Source: Paractinoplanes rishiriensis
Lineage (GTDB): Bacteria > Actinomycetota > Actinomycetes > Mycobacteriales > Micromonosporaceae
Length of the DNA: 64,000 bases
NCBI RefSeq assembly: GCF_016862375.1
Contig: NZ_BOMV01000073.1
Coordinates: 124,001-188,000, forward strand
Direction: 5' to 3'
In this document: positions 9,701 through 17,253 of the stretch, one piece after another
Layout: each line of letters starts with the position of its first letter
How positions within the stretch are numbered: position 1 is the first letter of the stretch
Translations under genes and position numbers: made by a program
Notes under the pieces: model-generated
Database searches by the model: none
Seen by the model: only the letters and a program-made list of their open reading frames with translations
What the model was told of the DNA's origin: nothing

Positions 9701-9974
9701 CGACGACAGCTTCTTCGATCTGGGCGGCCACTCGTTGCTGGCGGTGCAGCTGCTGGCGTACGTCGGCGAGTTGTTCGGCCTGGAGCTCGAGCTGTCCCTG
9801 CTGTTCCAGGCCGTGACGCCGGCCGCGCTGGCCGCGGAGCTGGCCGGGCGGCTGGGCGGGGCCGACCGGCTGGAGACCACGGCGACCGCCGTCGAGGCGG
9901 TGCTGACCATGTCCGAGGAGGAGCTGGCCGCACGGCTTGCCGAGACGGACGCCGCACCCGAGGAGATCCCATGA
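6798..9974 (+). CDS. NRPS C-A*-T, with a degenerate (probably inactive) adenylation domain
   Basis: Protein of 1058 residues. The condensation domain (about 30-460) has NHIVFDY in place of HHxxxDG: the second His and the Asp remain, but the first His and the Gly are replaced. The A domain (about 470-890) is recognisable from YRELAERV, YGTAETG and VRTGDRARW, yet has lost key parts: the A3 loop reads RTAGTTGAARTVE without the PKG Lys, the A4 segment has no Asp235 equivalent, the A8 loop after GRIG is unrelated to RGxRIELGEIE, and A10 reads GPTGRLDLA with Arg for Lys. The carrier is intact (FFDLGGHSLL, Ser979). It should therefore be loaded in trans. It starts by TGATG overlap with the hydroxylase gene and ends in an ATGA overlap with the aminotransferase gene. 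Confidence 0.93.
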   Translation: MTAGFVSDDLRARVDALPPQKRALFERLLAERSRPGVHELSVTQQGLWFLDRVLPRSPLYTIAWRCELRGPLDAGAFERAVNATVARHETLRTRFGLIDGRPAQLVAPELVLRVPVEDLSATPGQQRETLLDGRIEELTADGFDLSHGPLLRVTVFRLAAERHVVLLLANHIVFDYVSTDIFLAEVVRGYDALVTGREPDLPALPMQYGDFARWQRRHLSGDRLAALTRYWTDRLAGADGVPDLPTDRPRPAVQSFRGAGHVFAVPAEVMEPLRALAQRERVTLFMVYLATFQTLLHRYSAAAAVSVGVAVDARTRPELRPLIGFFINSVVVRTDVSGNPSFRDLLDRVRRACLEAYEHQDLPFDQVVEAVAPARSLSHNPLFQVTCALDEPVSLGLAGGGVEVIALDAVHTGQAKFDLSFGGTLHGGAAQVRVDFNRDLFDEATVARMGRHFVALLATVGRDARQPIDRLRLTDDRERSAVLGWGIPEALPRPDVIDAFARQAAAHPDTPVLVDGELRLSYRELAERVAATAARLTGDGIRTGDVVGIDLPRGADQLVLVLATLQAGATVAPASGPAPTGPTSAGPAPAQAGRLVACRTRTAGTTGAARTVEVTRAALAAAVAGYARALGPRPGDRIAWLAEPGSPEAVETIGLAVSTGATLHPVPAPTAAGLAEAARLGAVTMALLPGVLARQVDAETLTRLRSAVAIGEGRPGAAHAGLVTAYGTAETGPVAWTMAGPDETGAVQLGRPAPGSRVYVLDDRLEPQPVGVHGEVYLGGPGLARGYHDSPRATAGAFRPDPFAGEPGARMVRTGDRARWRADGTLEYGGRIGRPWSDAAGRPLPCLRIAAVVGTHPAVADAVVVNLRRRHADPVLTAYVVAHADCVAPDLRELQRFLAAALPDYLIPGAVVAVPRLPSGPTGRLDLAALAPPDAEVAGRRPALPRNATERVLAGAWARVLGASDVGADDSFFDLGGHSLLAVQLLAYVGELFGLELELSLLFQAVTPAALAAELAGRLGGADRLETTATAVEAVLTMSEEELAARLAETDAAPEEIP

Positions 9975-11131
9975 GGCACAAGTACCGGCTGATGGTGCCC
10001 GGCCCGACGACGATGCCGCCCGAGGTGATCGCCGCTGGGGCGCTGCCGGTGTTCGACGAACGGATACCGCGCTTCGCCGAGCTGTTCCGGCAGGTCCGGG
10101 ACAACCTGCGCGCGGTCTTCCGGACCCGCAACGACGTGCTGGTGTTCGCGTCCAGCATGACCGGCGCGATGGAGAGCGTGCTGCAGAACGCGTTCTCACC
10201 GGGCGATCGGGTGCTGGTCGCCGTCAACGGCTTCTTCGCGCAGCGCTGGGCCGACATGTGCCGGGCGCACGGGCTGGCGGTCACCGTCCTGCCGGTGCCC
10301 TGGGGTGAGCCGGTCGACCCGGCCCGGGTCTCGGCGGCCCTGGCCGCGCACCCGGATGTCGTCGGGGCCGTGGGCGTCCACTGTGAAACGTCGACCGGGG
10401 CGCTCAGCGATCTCCGCGGTTTTGCCGCCGTCACCGGCGCGGCCGGTGTGCTCTCCGTCGTCGACGCCGCTTCCAGCCTTGGCGCGGACGAGTTGCGCAC
10501 CGACGAGTGGGGCGTCGACGTGGTGGTCGGCGGCGGGCAGAAGGCGCTCATGACGCCGGCCGGGCTGAGTTTCGTGACGGTCAGCGAGCGGGCCTGGGAC
10601 GCGCACCGCCGGTCCACCGGTGCCCGCTACTACTTCGACTGGACGGCCACCCGGGACGCCGTCGAGACTCGCGGCGCCACCCCTTTCACGCCCGCGGTCA
10701 GCCTGATCGTCCAGCTGGACGTCGCACTGACCCGGATCCTGGCCGAGGGCCTACCACAGGTGTGGGCCAGGCACGAGAAGATCGCCGGGGCCGTGCGCGC
10801 CGGCCTCGAGGCACTCGGGCTCCGGGCGACGGTCGCGGCCGAGCACGCCAGCGGCGCGGTGACCGGGGCCTGGCTCCCGGACGGCCTCGACGGCACCACG
10901 CTCGTCGCCCGCCTACTGGACGACTACGGGGTCCAGATCACCGGCGGTCTCGGCCCGCAGGCCGGCCGGGTGATCCGCGTCGGGCACTGCGGGTACGTCG
11001 ACATGCTGGACGCCGTCGCCACCCTCGCCGCGCTGGAGCAGGCCCTCGCCGACTGCGGGCACGTGGCCGCACCGGGCGCCGGCGTGACGGCCGCCCGGCG
11101 AACGCTGAACGGCGCGGGAGTGCTCCGATGA
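9971..11131 (+). CDS. Class V aminotransferase (alanine/serine-glyoxylate aminotransferase-like)
   Basis: PLP enzyme of 386 residues. The N-terminal MVPGPTTMPPEV is the family hallmark, followed by the substrate loop SMTGAMES and the PLP lysine in GGGQKALMTPAGL. Relatives transfer an amino group from alanine or serine to glyoxylate, making glycine; others are lyases or act on unusual amino acids. The ATG at 9971 overlaps the preceding NRPS stop (ATGA), and its own stop overlaps the next NRPS start, so it is embedded in the operon. Since related hydrazine-forming enzymes join glycine to an N-hydroxy amino acid, a glycine supply role is attractive, but this is inference. An oxidised carrier-derived intermediate could equally be the substrate. 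Confidence 0.9.
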   Translation: MRHKYRLMVPGPTTMPPEVIAAGALPVFDERIPRFAELFRQVRDNLRAVFRTRNDVLVFASSMTGAMESVLQNAFSPGDRVLVAVNGFFAQRWADMCRAHGLAVTVLPVPWGEPVDPARVSAALAAHPDVVGAVGVHCETSTGALSDLRGFAAVTGAAGVLSVVDAASSLGADELRTDEWGVDVVVGGGQKALMTPAGLSFVTVSERAWDAHRRSTGARYYFDWTATRDAVETRGATPFTPAVSLIVQLDVALTRILAEGLPQVWARHEKIAGAVRAGLEALGLRATVAAEHASGAVTGAWLPDGLDGTTLVARLLDDYGVQITGGLGPQAGRVIRVGHCGYVDMLDAVATLAALEQALADCGHVAAPGAGVTAARRTLNGAGVLR

Positions 11132-14100
11132 CGGCCACCACGCTGCCCGCCACGCCGGTGCCGCTGGTGCACGACATGGTCGGCCGGCACGCGGAGCAAC
11201 GGCCGTCGGCGCCGGCGCTGGAGCACGACTGCGGCGTACTGACCTATGCGGACCTGGACCGGCGGGCCGGCCTTCTCGCCGCCGGCCTGCACGGCTACGG
11301 CGTCACCACCGAGTCGGTGGTGGCGATCCTCGCCCACCCGTGCCCGATGGTCGTCGTCGGCGCGCTGGCCGCCATGCGCGCGGGCGCCGCCTGGGTTCCG
11401 GTCGATCCGGATTACCCGCCGGAGCGGATCGCGTCGGTGCTGGCCGACAGTGGTGCCGCCGTCGTGGTCGCCGAGCCGGGCACGGCCGCGCTGGTGCCCG
11501 CGCACGACGGCCGGCCGGTGCTGGTCGTTCCGCCGGACGCGGCCGGGTACGACGACGGTGCCCGGCTCCCGCTGCCGCCCCCGGCGCCCGGCAACGCGGC
11601 ATGCGTGATCTACACGTCCGGCTCGACGGCCGCCCCCAAGGGTGTCGTGATCACCCACCGCGGGCTGTCCAACCTGGCCGTCATCGCCACCCGCCGGTTC
11701 GGGCTGCAACCTGGCGACCGGTTCCTGCAGATGGCCTCGATCAGCTTCTCCGCGTTCTTGGAGGAGGTGTTCCCGGCCCTCTACGCCGGCGCGACGGTGC
11801 TGCTCGCCGGTTTCCGTCGCGCCCTCACCTCGGTGCCCGAACTGCTGCGCGTCCTCGACGAGCGGGCGGCCACCGCGTTCGGCATCACCACGGCGCACTG
11901 GCACGAGCTCGTCGACGAGCTGACCCGCTCCGGAGCGCGCCTCCCGGCCGGGGTCAGGTTCGTGCTGATGGGCGGCGAGCACGCCCGCCCGGACCTGGTG
12001 GCGAAGTGGCCGGACCTGGGGCCGCCGCTGGTGCACGTCTACGGCCCCACCGAGGCGACCGCCACGGTCACCTACTTCCACACCGGGGAGTGTGACGAGG
12101 CCGAGCTGCGGGCCGGGCGGCTGCCGATCGGCACTGTCGTCGCCAACCTGCACGTCCGCCTGCTCGACGACGAGATGCGGCCGGTGCCGGCCGGTACTCC
12201 CGGCGAGCTGTACGTGGGTGGCGACGGGCTCGCCCGCGGCTACCGCAACGCCCCCGCCCTGACCGCGGCGCAGTTCCGGCCCGACCCGCACGGCACGCCC
12301 GGCGACCGGTTGTACCGGACCGGTGACCTCGTCGTGCTCGGCGCGGACGGCAACCTCGAGTTCGTCGGCCGGGTCGCCGGGCGCGGCGGCCAGCAGAAGC
12401 TGAACGGCCACCGGTTCCTGCCGGCCGAGATCGAGGCGGCGCTGGAGTCCTCGCCACTGGTGCGCCGCGCCGCAGTGCTGGTCCGGGAGGACCGGCCGGG
12501 GCAGCGCCGGATGGTGGCGTACCTGGTGGCTGAGCCCGGTGCGGCGCCGACCGGGCCGGCGCTGCGGGCACACGTCGCCCGCACACTTCCGGAACCGCTC
12601 GTCCCGGCCGCCTTCGTGTTCCTCGACGAGCTGCCGCTGACCTCGCACGGGAAACGGGATCTGGACGCGTTGCCGCCGCCGGAGTCGGCGCGGCCCAGGC
12701 TGGACCACCCGTACGTCCGGCCGGCCACGCCCACCGAGTCGGCGCTGGCCGGTATGTGGTCGGCGCTGCTCGGGGTCGCACCGGTCGGGGCCACCGACAA
12801 CTTCTTCGAGCTCGGCGGCGACTCCCTGCTCATGGGCCGGTCGACGGCGCGGCTGCGGACCCGGTTCGGCGTCCGGCTACCGGCCGCCGAGGCGTACGGC
12901 GCCGACACGGTGCGCAAGCTCGCCGCTCAGCTCGACCGGCGGCGCGCTGCCGGGGAAGCCCCGGACGCGGACGACCTGACCCGCTCGCGGCGCCGATCGC
13001 AGCTGGTCAGCCAGGCGTTGCAGGCGAAGGGCTCGCTGTCCGGCGCCACCCTGCTCTCGGTCAGCCAGCAGGGTCTCTGGGTGCTGCACCAGCTCAGTCC
13101 GGCCAGTCCCCGGTACAACGTGGCGTTACGCCTGCGGATCACCGGGCCGCTGGAGGAGGACCTGTTCGCCCGGGCGCTGGACGCGGTCGTCGCGCGGCAC
13201 AATGCGCTGCAGTGCCGGTTCGGCACCGTGGAGGGACGAGCGGTGCAGGCGCCCCGGTCCGCACCGGCCGGCGCCGCCCTGCGCCGGATCGAGGTCGACG
13301 GACTGGCCCCCGAGGTGCAGGTGAACGTGGTAGACGGCGACATCACCACGGACGCCGCCCGGCCGTTCGACCTGGAGCGGGGGCCGATGTTCCGGGCCGC
13401 GCTCTACCGGCTCGGCGATCACGAGTACGAGTTCGCCTGGACCGCCCACCACCTGGTGTTCGACGGATGGTCGGCCCGGATCCTGCTGGACGAGCTGGCC
13501 GCCTGCTACGCCGCCCTCCGCGACGGCGTACCGCCCGCCCTGCCGGAGCCGGCCGCCGGCTACCGGGACTTCGTGAGCTGGCAGCGCGACCGGCTGCGCG
13601 GCCCGGACCACGACCAGATGCTGCGATTCTGGTCGGACCGGCTGCGCGACCCGCCACCCCCGCTCAACCTCACCGGACGCTCCCGGCCGGCGGGGTATGA
13701 CGCGGTGGCCGCGAACCTCCGCCTCCCGCTCTCCGGCGGACTGCACGACGGGCTGACCCGCCTGGGCCGGGCCGAACGCGCGACGCCGTTCATGGTCCTG
13801 CTTACCGCCTTCTACGCCGCCCTGTACCACCGCAGCGGCCGCACCGACCTGTGCGTCGGCTCCCCGGTGGCCAACCGGATGCGGCCGGAGTTCGAGCAGG
13901 TCGTCGGGTTCTTCGTGAACACCGTCGTGCTGCGCGCCGACGTCTCCGGCGAACCCACCTACCGCGAGCTGCTGCGCCGGGTGCGGGCCATGTGCCTGTC
14001 CGCCTACCAGCATCAGGAGCTGCCGTTCGACGTCCTCGTCGAACATCTCCAGCCGGCCCGTGAGCACGGCGTGAACCCGCTCTTCCAGATCAACTTCGCG

Positions 14101-14766
14101 GTGGACACCGCGTTCGGTTCGGACACCGGGATGCCCGGGTTCGTGCTGCATCAGGGCCGCGAGGTGCCGCTCGGCGCGGCCAAGTTCGACCTCACCTGGC
14201 TGGTCGAGGCGACCGGCGGCGGGTATGTGGTCGCCGTCGAGTACGACCGCGATCTGTTCACTGCCGGCGAGGTTACCGAGCTCGCCGGCATGTTCCGGAC
14301 GATTCTCCAGGACATGGTGGCCGACCCGCAGACACGGGTGTCGCGGTCCGTGCCGCCGGGGTCGACGGCGGCCGGGCCGCCGGCGACCCCGGCCGGCGAC
14401 CGGGTGACCCGGCGGCTCCAAGAGATATGGTCGGCCGCGTTCGGTGGCCTGGCGGTCGGCGTCGAGGACGACTTCTTCCAGCTCGGCGGCCATTCGCTGC
14501 TCGCCTCGGAGCTGTCGCTGCAGATCGGTGCCGCGTTCGGCATCGAGCTGCCGCTGCGCACCTTCTTCGAGGCGCCGACCATCGCGGAGCTCGCGTCGAT
14601 CGTGCGGGACGCCGACCCGGTGGAGCCGTCCGGCTGGCCATCGGAGCCGGTGACCGGTGACCGGTCACTGCGGGAACTCCTGGCGGAGATCGAGAGCCTG
14701 CCCGACGAGCAGGTGACGGCCGCCAGCACCGACATCGATCCGGAAAGGCGGGCTACGCGGGGATGA
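11128..14766 (+). CDS. NRPS A-T-C-T
   Basis: Protein of 1212 residues. The A domain has YTSGSTAAPKG (A3), YGPTEAT (A5), YRTGD (A7) and SHGKRDL (A10, catalytic Lys). A4 reads ISFSAFLEEVF, so the Asp that normally binds the substrate alpha-amino group is Ser; the pocket by eye is S-A-E-A-L-G-V-A-T-K. That suggests a substrate without a normal alpha-amino group. The first carrier is FFELGGDSLL (Ser566). The condensation domain is canonical (HHLVFDGWS). The last carrier, FFQLGGHSLL (Ser1123), follows the C domain directly with no A domain between, so it must be charged by another protein. ATGA overlaps join it to the aminotransferase gene before and the free carrier gene after. Confidence 0.93.
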   Translation: MTATTLPATPVPLVHDMVGRHAEQRPSAPALEHDCGVLTYADLDRRAGLLAAGLHGYGVTTESVVAILAHPCPMVVVGALAAMRAGAAWVPVDPDYPPERIASVLADSGAAVVVAEPGTAALVPAHDGRPVLVVPPDAAGYDDGARLPLPPPAPGNAACVIYTSGSTAAPKGVVITHRGLSNLAVIATRRFGLQPGDRFLQMASISFSAFLEEVFPALYAGATVLLAGFRRALTSVPELLRVLDERAATAFGITTAHWHELVDELTRSGARLPAGVRFVLMGGEHARPDLVAKWPDLGPPLVHVYGPTEATATVTYFHTGECDEAELRAGRLPIGTVVANLHVRLLDDEMRPVPAGTPGELYVGGDGLARGYRNAPALTAAQFRPDPHGTPGDRLYRTGDLVVLGADGNLEFVGRVAGRGGQQKLNGHRFLPAEIEAALESSPLVRRAAVLVREDRPGQRRMVAYLVAEPGAAPTGPALRAHVARTLPEPLVPAAFVFLDELPLTSHGKRDLDALPPPESARPRLDHPYVRPATPTESALAGMWSALLGVAPVGATDNFFELGGDSLLMGRSTARLRTRFGVRLPAAEAYGADTVRKLAAQLDRRRAAGEAPDADDLTRSRRRSQLVSQALQAKGSLSGATLLSVSQQGLWVLHQLSPASPRYNVALRLRITGPLEEDLFARALDAVVARHNALQCRFGTVEGRAVQAPRSAPAGAALRRIEVDGLAPEVQVNVVDGDITTDAARPFDLERGPMFRAALYRLGDHEYEFAWTAHHLVFDGWSARILLDELAACYAALRDGVPPALPEPAAGYRDFVSWQRDRLRGPDHDQMLRFWSDRLRDPPPPLNLTGRSRPAGYDAVAANLRLPLSGGLHDGLTRLGRAERATPFMVLLTAFYAALYHRSGRTDLCVGSPVANRMRPEFEQVVGFFVNTVVLRADVSGEPTYRELLRRVRAMCLSAYQHQELPFDVLVEHLQPAREHGVNPLFQINFAVDTAFGSDTGMPGFVLHQGREVPLGAAKFDLTWLVEATGGGYVVAVEYDRDLFTAGEVTELAGMFRTILQDMVADPQTRVSRSVPPGSTAAGPPATPAGDRVTRRLQEIWSAAFGGLAVGVEDDFFQLGGHSLLASELSLQIGAAFGIELPLRTFFEAPTIAELASIVRDADPVEPSGWPSEPVTGDRSLRELLAEIESLPDEQVTAASTDIDPERRATRG

Positions 14767-15065
14767 CGACGAGTGTGCAGAACGGCCCGGCGGACCGGGC
14801 CGGCAAGGGGCTGTCCAGCGCGTACCGGCAGCCCGGAACACCGCTGGAGGCGGATCTGGCCCGGCTCTTCGCCGCCCGCCTCCAGGTCGCGCCGGTCGGC
14901 GTCGACGACGACTTCTTCGAGCTGGGCGGCCACTCGCTGATGGCCGCCGAGCTGCTGCTCGACATCGAGCAGGAACTGGGCTTCGAGGTCACCGCACGCA
15001 CCCTGTTCCTGCAACCGACCATCGCGCAACTGGCGGCGACGATGGCCGGGACGGAGGAGCGATGA
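14763..15065 (+). CDS. Stand-alone peptidyl/aminoacyl carrier protein
   Basis: Carrier protein of 100 residues with one thiolation domain (about residues 28-95). The phosphopantetheine site is FFELGGHSLM, Ser58. About 25 residues precede the domain and look like an unstructured linker. The ATG overlaps the stop of the A-T-C-T gene (ATGA), and its own stop overlaps the third P450 gene, so the carrier and the P450 are translationally coupled. That arrangement fits an aminoacyl-carrier substrate presented to the P450. No A domain is attached; candidates for charging it are the A domain at 19177-22260, whose own carrier is broken, or transfer by the Cys-type thioesterase encoded two genes downstream. 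Confidence 0.93.
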   Translation: MTTSVQNGPADRAGKGLSSAYRQPGTPLEADLARLFAARLQVAPVGVDDDFFELGGHSLMAAELLLDIEQELGFEVTARTLFLQPTIAQLAATMAGTEER

Positions 15066-16330
15066 GGCACATACCCCGGAGCGATCCGGACTCCGTCGAC
15101 CTGGACGCTGCGGATCTGGCCGACCCGGCCACCTTCCGCGACGGCGATCCGCACGCCATCTGGTGGGCGATGCGCGAGCGCGACCCGGTGCACTGGCATC
15201 CGCCCACCCCGGATCGGATCGGCTTCTGGTCGGTGACGCGGTACCCGGACGTGGAGGCGGTCCTGCGCGACCACCGCGCCTTCACCTCCGAGGGCGGCAC
15301 CCTGCTGACCCTGCTCGGCCAGCCCGACCCGGCCAGCCGGCAGCAGTTGTCCGCCACCGACCCGCCCCGGCACACCCGGATGCGGGCTCCGCTGCAACGC
15401 CTGCTCACCGGGCGCGACACGCAGCAGCACGCCGGCCTGATCCGGGAGCGGGTGATCCGGATGCTGGCCCCAGCGGCCGGCGGCGAGCCGTTCGACTTCG
15501 CGGCCGCCGTGCACAGCCTGCCGGTGGTCACGTTCGGCACGCTGATGGGGCTGCCCGAGGACGACTGGTCATGGCTGGCGCACACCGCGGAGATGGCCGT
15601 GGCGCCCGACGATCCGGTCTACCGGCTGCCGGAGGGGCGGGTGGAGACCGCCCGCCGCGCGCACCGGGAGCTGTTCGCCTACTTCCAGGACGCCGCCACC
15701 CGGCGGGCCCGCGCGCCGGGCGACGACCTGCTCAGCCTGCTGCTAACCATGGAGGTCGACGGGGAACCGCTCGATCGCGGCGCGGTGCTCGCGAACTGCT
15801 ACCTGCTGCTGATCGGCTCCACGGTGACCGTGCCCGAGGTGCCCAAGGCGGCGCTCGCCGAGCTCATCCGGAACGGCGGCTACGCCGATTGGGCGGACCG
15901 TCCGGAGCTGCTGCACAGCGGCGTGGAGGAGGCGCTGCGCTGGGCCTCCCCCGCCAACCACGTGCTGCGCTACGCGACCCGGGACGGCGTGGTGGGCGAC
16001 CGGCGGATCGCGGCCGGCGAGGCCGTGGTGGTCTGGTACGGCTCGGCCAACCGGGACGCGGCGGTGTTCCCCGACCCGTTCCGGTTCGACGTGCGCCGCC
16101 AGCCCAACCGGCACCTGACCTTCGGCAGCGGCCCGCACTACTGCGTCGGCTTCGCGGTCGCCCGGCTCACCCTGCACATCCTGTTCGAGGAGCTGTTCCG
16201 GCGGTTCGCCGGCTTCGAGCTGGCCGGTGAGACCGCGCACGTCACCTCGAACTTCATCGCCGGTATCACCCGGATGCCGGTGGTCGCGCGGCCGCGCACG
16301 CTCGCCGGAACGGCGGCCGGGTCGTGGTGA
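15062..16330 (+). CDS. Cytochrome P450 (third of three related)
   Basis: P450 of 422 residues, related to the two upstream P450s through the N-terminal layout, the LANCYLLLIGS segment and the C-terminal TSNFIAGITRMP, which matches SNWINGLTSMP and SNFINGITSLP in the others. The heme loop is FGSGPHYCVGFA (Cys361) and the K-helix is EALR. The I helix reads IGSTVTVPE, so both the acid and the usual Thr position differ from the consensus. It starts by ATGA overlap with the carrier protein gene, and its end overlaps the thioesterase-ferredoxin gene by GTGA. The likely substrate is the group held on that carrier, with electrons from the fused ferredoxin; this is inferred from gene order. Confidence 0.93.
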   Translation: MRHIPRSDPDSVDLDAADLADPATFRDGDPHAIWWAMRERDPVHWHPPTPDRIGFWSVTRYPDVEAVLRDHRAFTSEGGTLLTLLGQPDPASRQQLSATDPPRHTRMRAPLQRLLTGRDTQQHAGLIRERVIRMLAPAAGGEPFDFAAAVHSLPVVTFGTLMGLPEDDWSWLAHTAEMAVAPDDPVYRLPEGRVETARRAHRELFAYFQDAATRRARAPGDDLLSLLLTMEVDGEPLDRGAVLANCYLLLIGSTVTVPEVPKAALAELIRNGGYADWADRPELLHSGVEEALRWASPANHVLRYATRDGVVGDRRIAAGEAVVVWYGSANRDAAVFPDPFRFDVRRQPNRHLTFGSGPHYCVGFAVARLTLHILFEELFRRFAGFELAGETAHVTSNFIAGITRMPVVARPRTLAGTAAGSW

Positions 16331-17253
16331 GCGGCGGCAAGCCGCGGTGGCTGCTGCACGAGCCCGACGACAGCGCCGAGGCCCGCCTGTTCTGCCTGCC
16401 GTACTCGGGCTGCGGCGCCAGCATGTACCGGCGCTGGCCGCGACGGCTCGGCGGCCTGGAAATCTGCCCGGTGCAGCCGCCCGGCCGGGAGAACCGGATG
16501 CGGGAACCGGCGTACGGCACGTATGCCGAGCTGGCGGCCGATCTCATCGCGTCGCTCGCCGGCTACTTCGACCGGCCGTTCGGGTTCTTCGGCCATTGCG
16601 GTTCGGCTCTGTCCGCGTACGAGACGGCAGTGCAGCTGGAGGCTGCGCACGGACCGCAACCCACCGCAGTCTTCGTGTCGTCACAGGTGGCGCCGCAGGA
16701 CGGCCCGTACGGCTCATATGTGACCATGTCCGACGCCGAGTTGCGGGACGAGGTGGGTGTGCTCATCCGGCAGATGGGCGGCACGCCGACTCCACAGCTG
16801 GTCGAGCTGTGTTACGAGGTGATGCGCGCCGACGTCGGCGCCAACGCCCGGTACCGGATCGCGGAGCCGGCCGTGCTGCGGGCACCGGTGGTCGCAATCG
16901 GCTGGGACGCCGACACCAACGTGGATCACCGGCTGATGGGTGGCTGGGCCGCGTGCAGCCGGGATCCGGTCGCGGTCGTGTTGTCCGGGGCGCACTTCCA
17001 GTTCCTGGACGCGCCGGCCGACCTGCTGGACGTGTTCGCCGCCCACCTCGCCGGCACCCGGCAGACCTGGCGGGTCACCGTCGACCGCGACGTCTGCGTC
17101 GGTTCCGGCACCTGCACCGCGGCCGCGCCGCACGCCTTCGTGCTGGACGACGAGGACAAGTCGACGCCACTGCTGCCGCTGCTGGAGCCCGATGAGAGCG
17201 TCCGGCTCGCGGTCGACATGTGCCCGACCGCGGCGCTGCGCCTCACGATCTGA
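16327..17253 (+). CDS. Cys-nucleophile type II thioesterase/aminoacyltransferase fused to a 3Fe-4S ferredoxin
   Basis: About 308 residues in two parts. Residues 1-235 are an alpha/beta-hydrolase of the type II thioesterase family: LFCLPYSGCGAS oxyanion region, nucleophile elbow FGHCGSA with Cys91 where thioesterases have Ser (GHSMG), an acid in GWDADTN, and the His in SGAHFQFL. Cysteine at this place is known in SyrC and CmaE, which move aminoacyl groups between carrier proteins. Residues 245-308 are a ferredoxin of the P450-partner kind: VCVGSGTC (Cx5C), the AP...F stretch, and DMCP, giving three cysteines for a 3Fe-4S cluster. I know of no described fusion of these two. GTG 16327 overlaps the P450 stop (GTGA); GTG 16324 is also possible. 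The 3' end overlaps the convergent glycosylase gene by 11 bp. Confidence 0.9.
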   Translation: MSGGKPRWLLHEPDDSAEARLFCLPYSGCGASMYRRWPRRLGGLEICPVQPPGRENRMREPAYGTYAELAADLIASLAGYFDRPFGFFGHCGSALSAYETAVQLEAAHGPQPTAVFVSSQVAPQDGPYGSYVTMSDAELRDEVGVLIRQMGGTPTPQLVELCYEVMRADVGANARYRIAEPAVLRAPVVAIGWDADTNVDHRLMGGWAACSRDPVAVVLSGAHFQFLDAPADLLDVFAAHLAGTRQTWRVTVDRDVCVGSGTCTAAAPHAFVLDDEDKSTPLLPLLEPDESVRLAVDMCPTAALRLTI

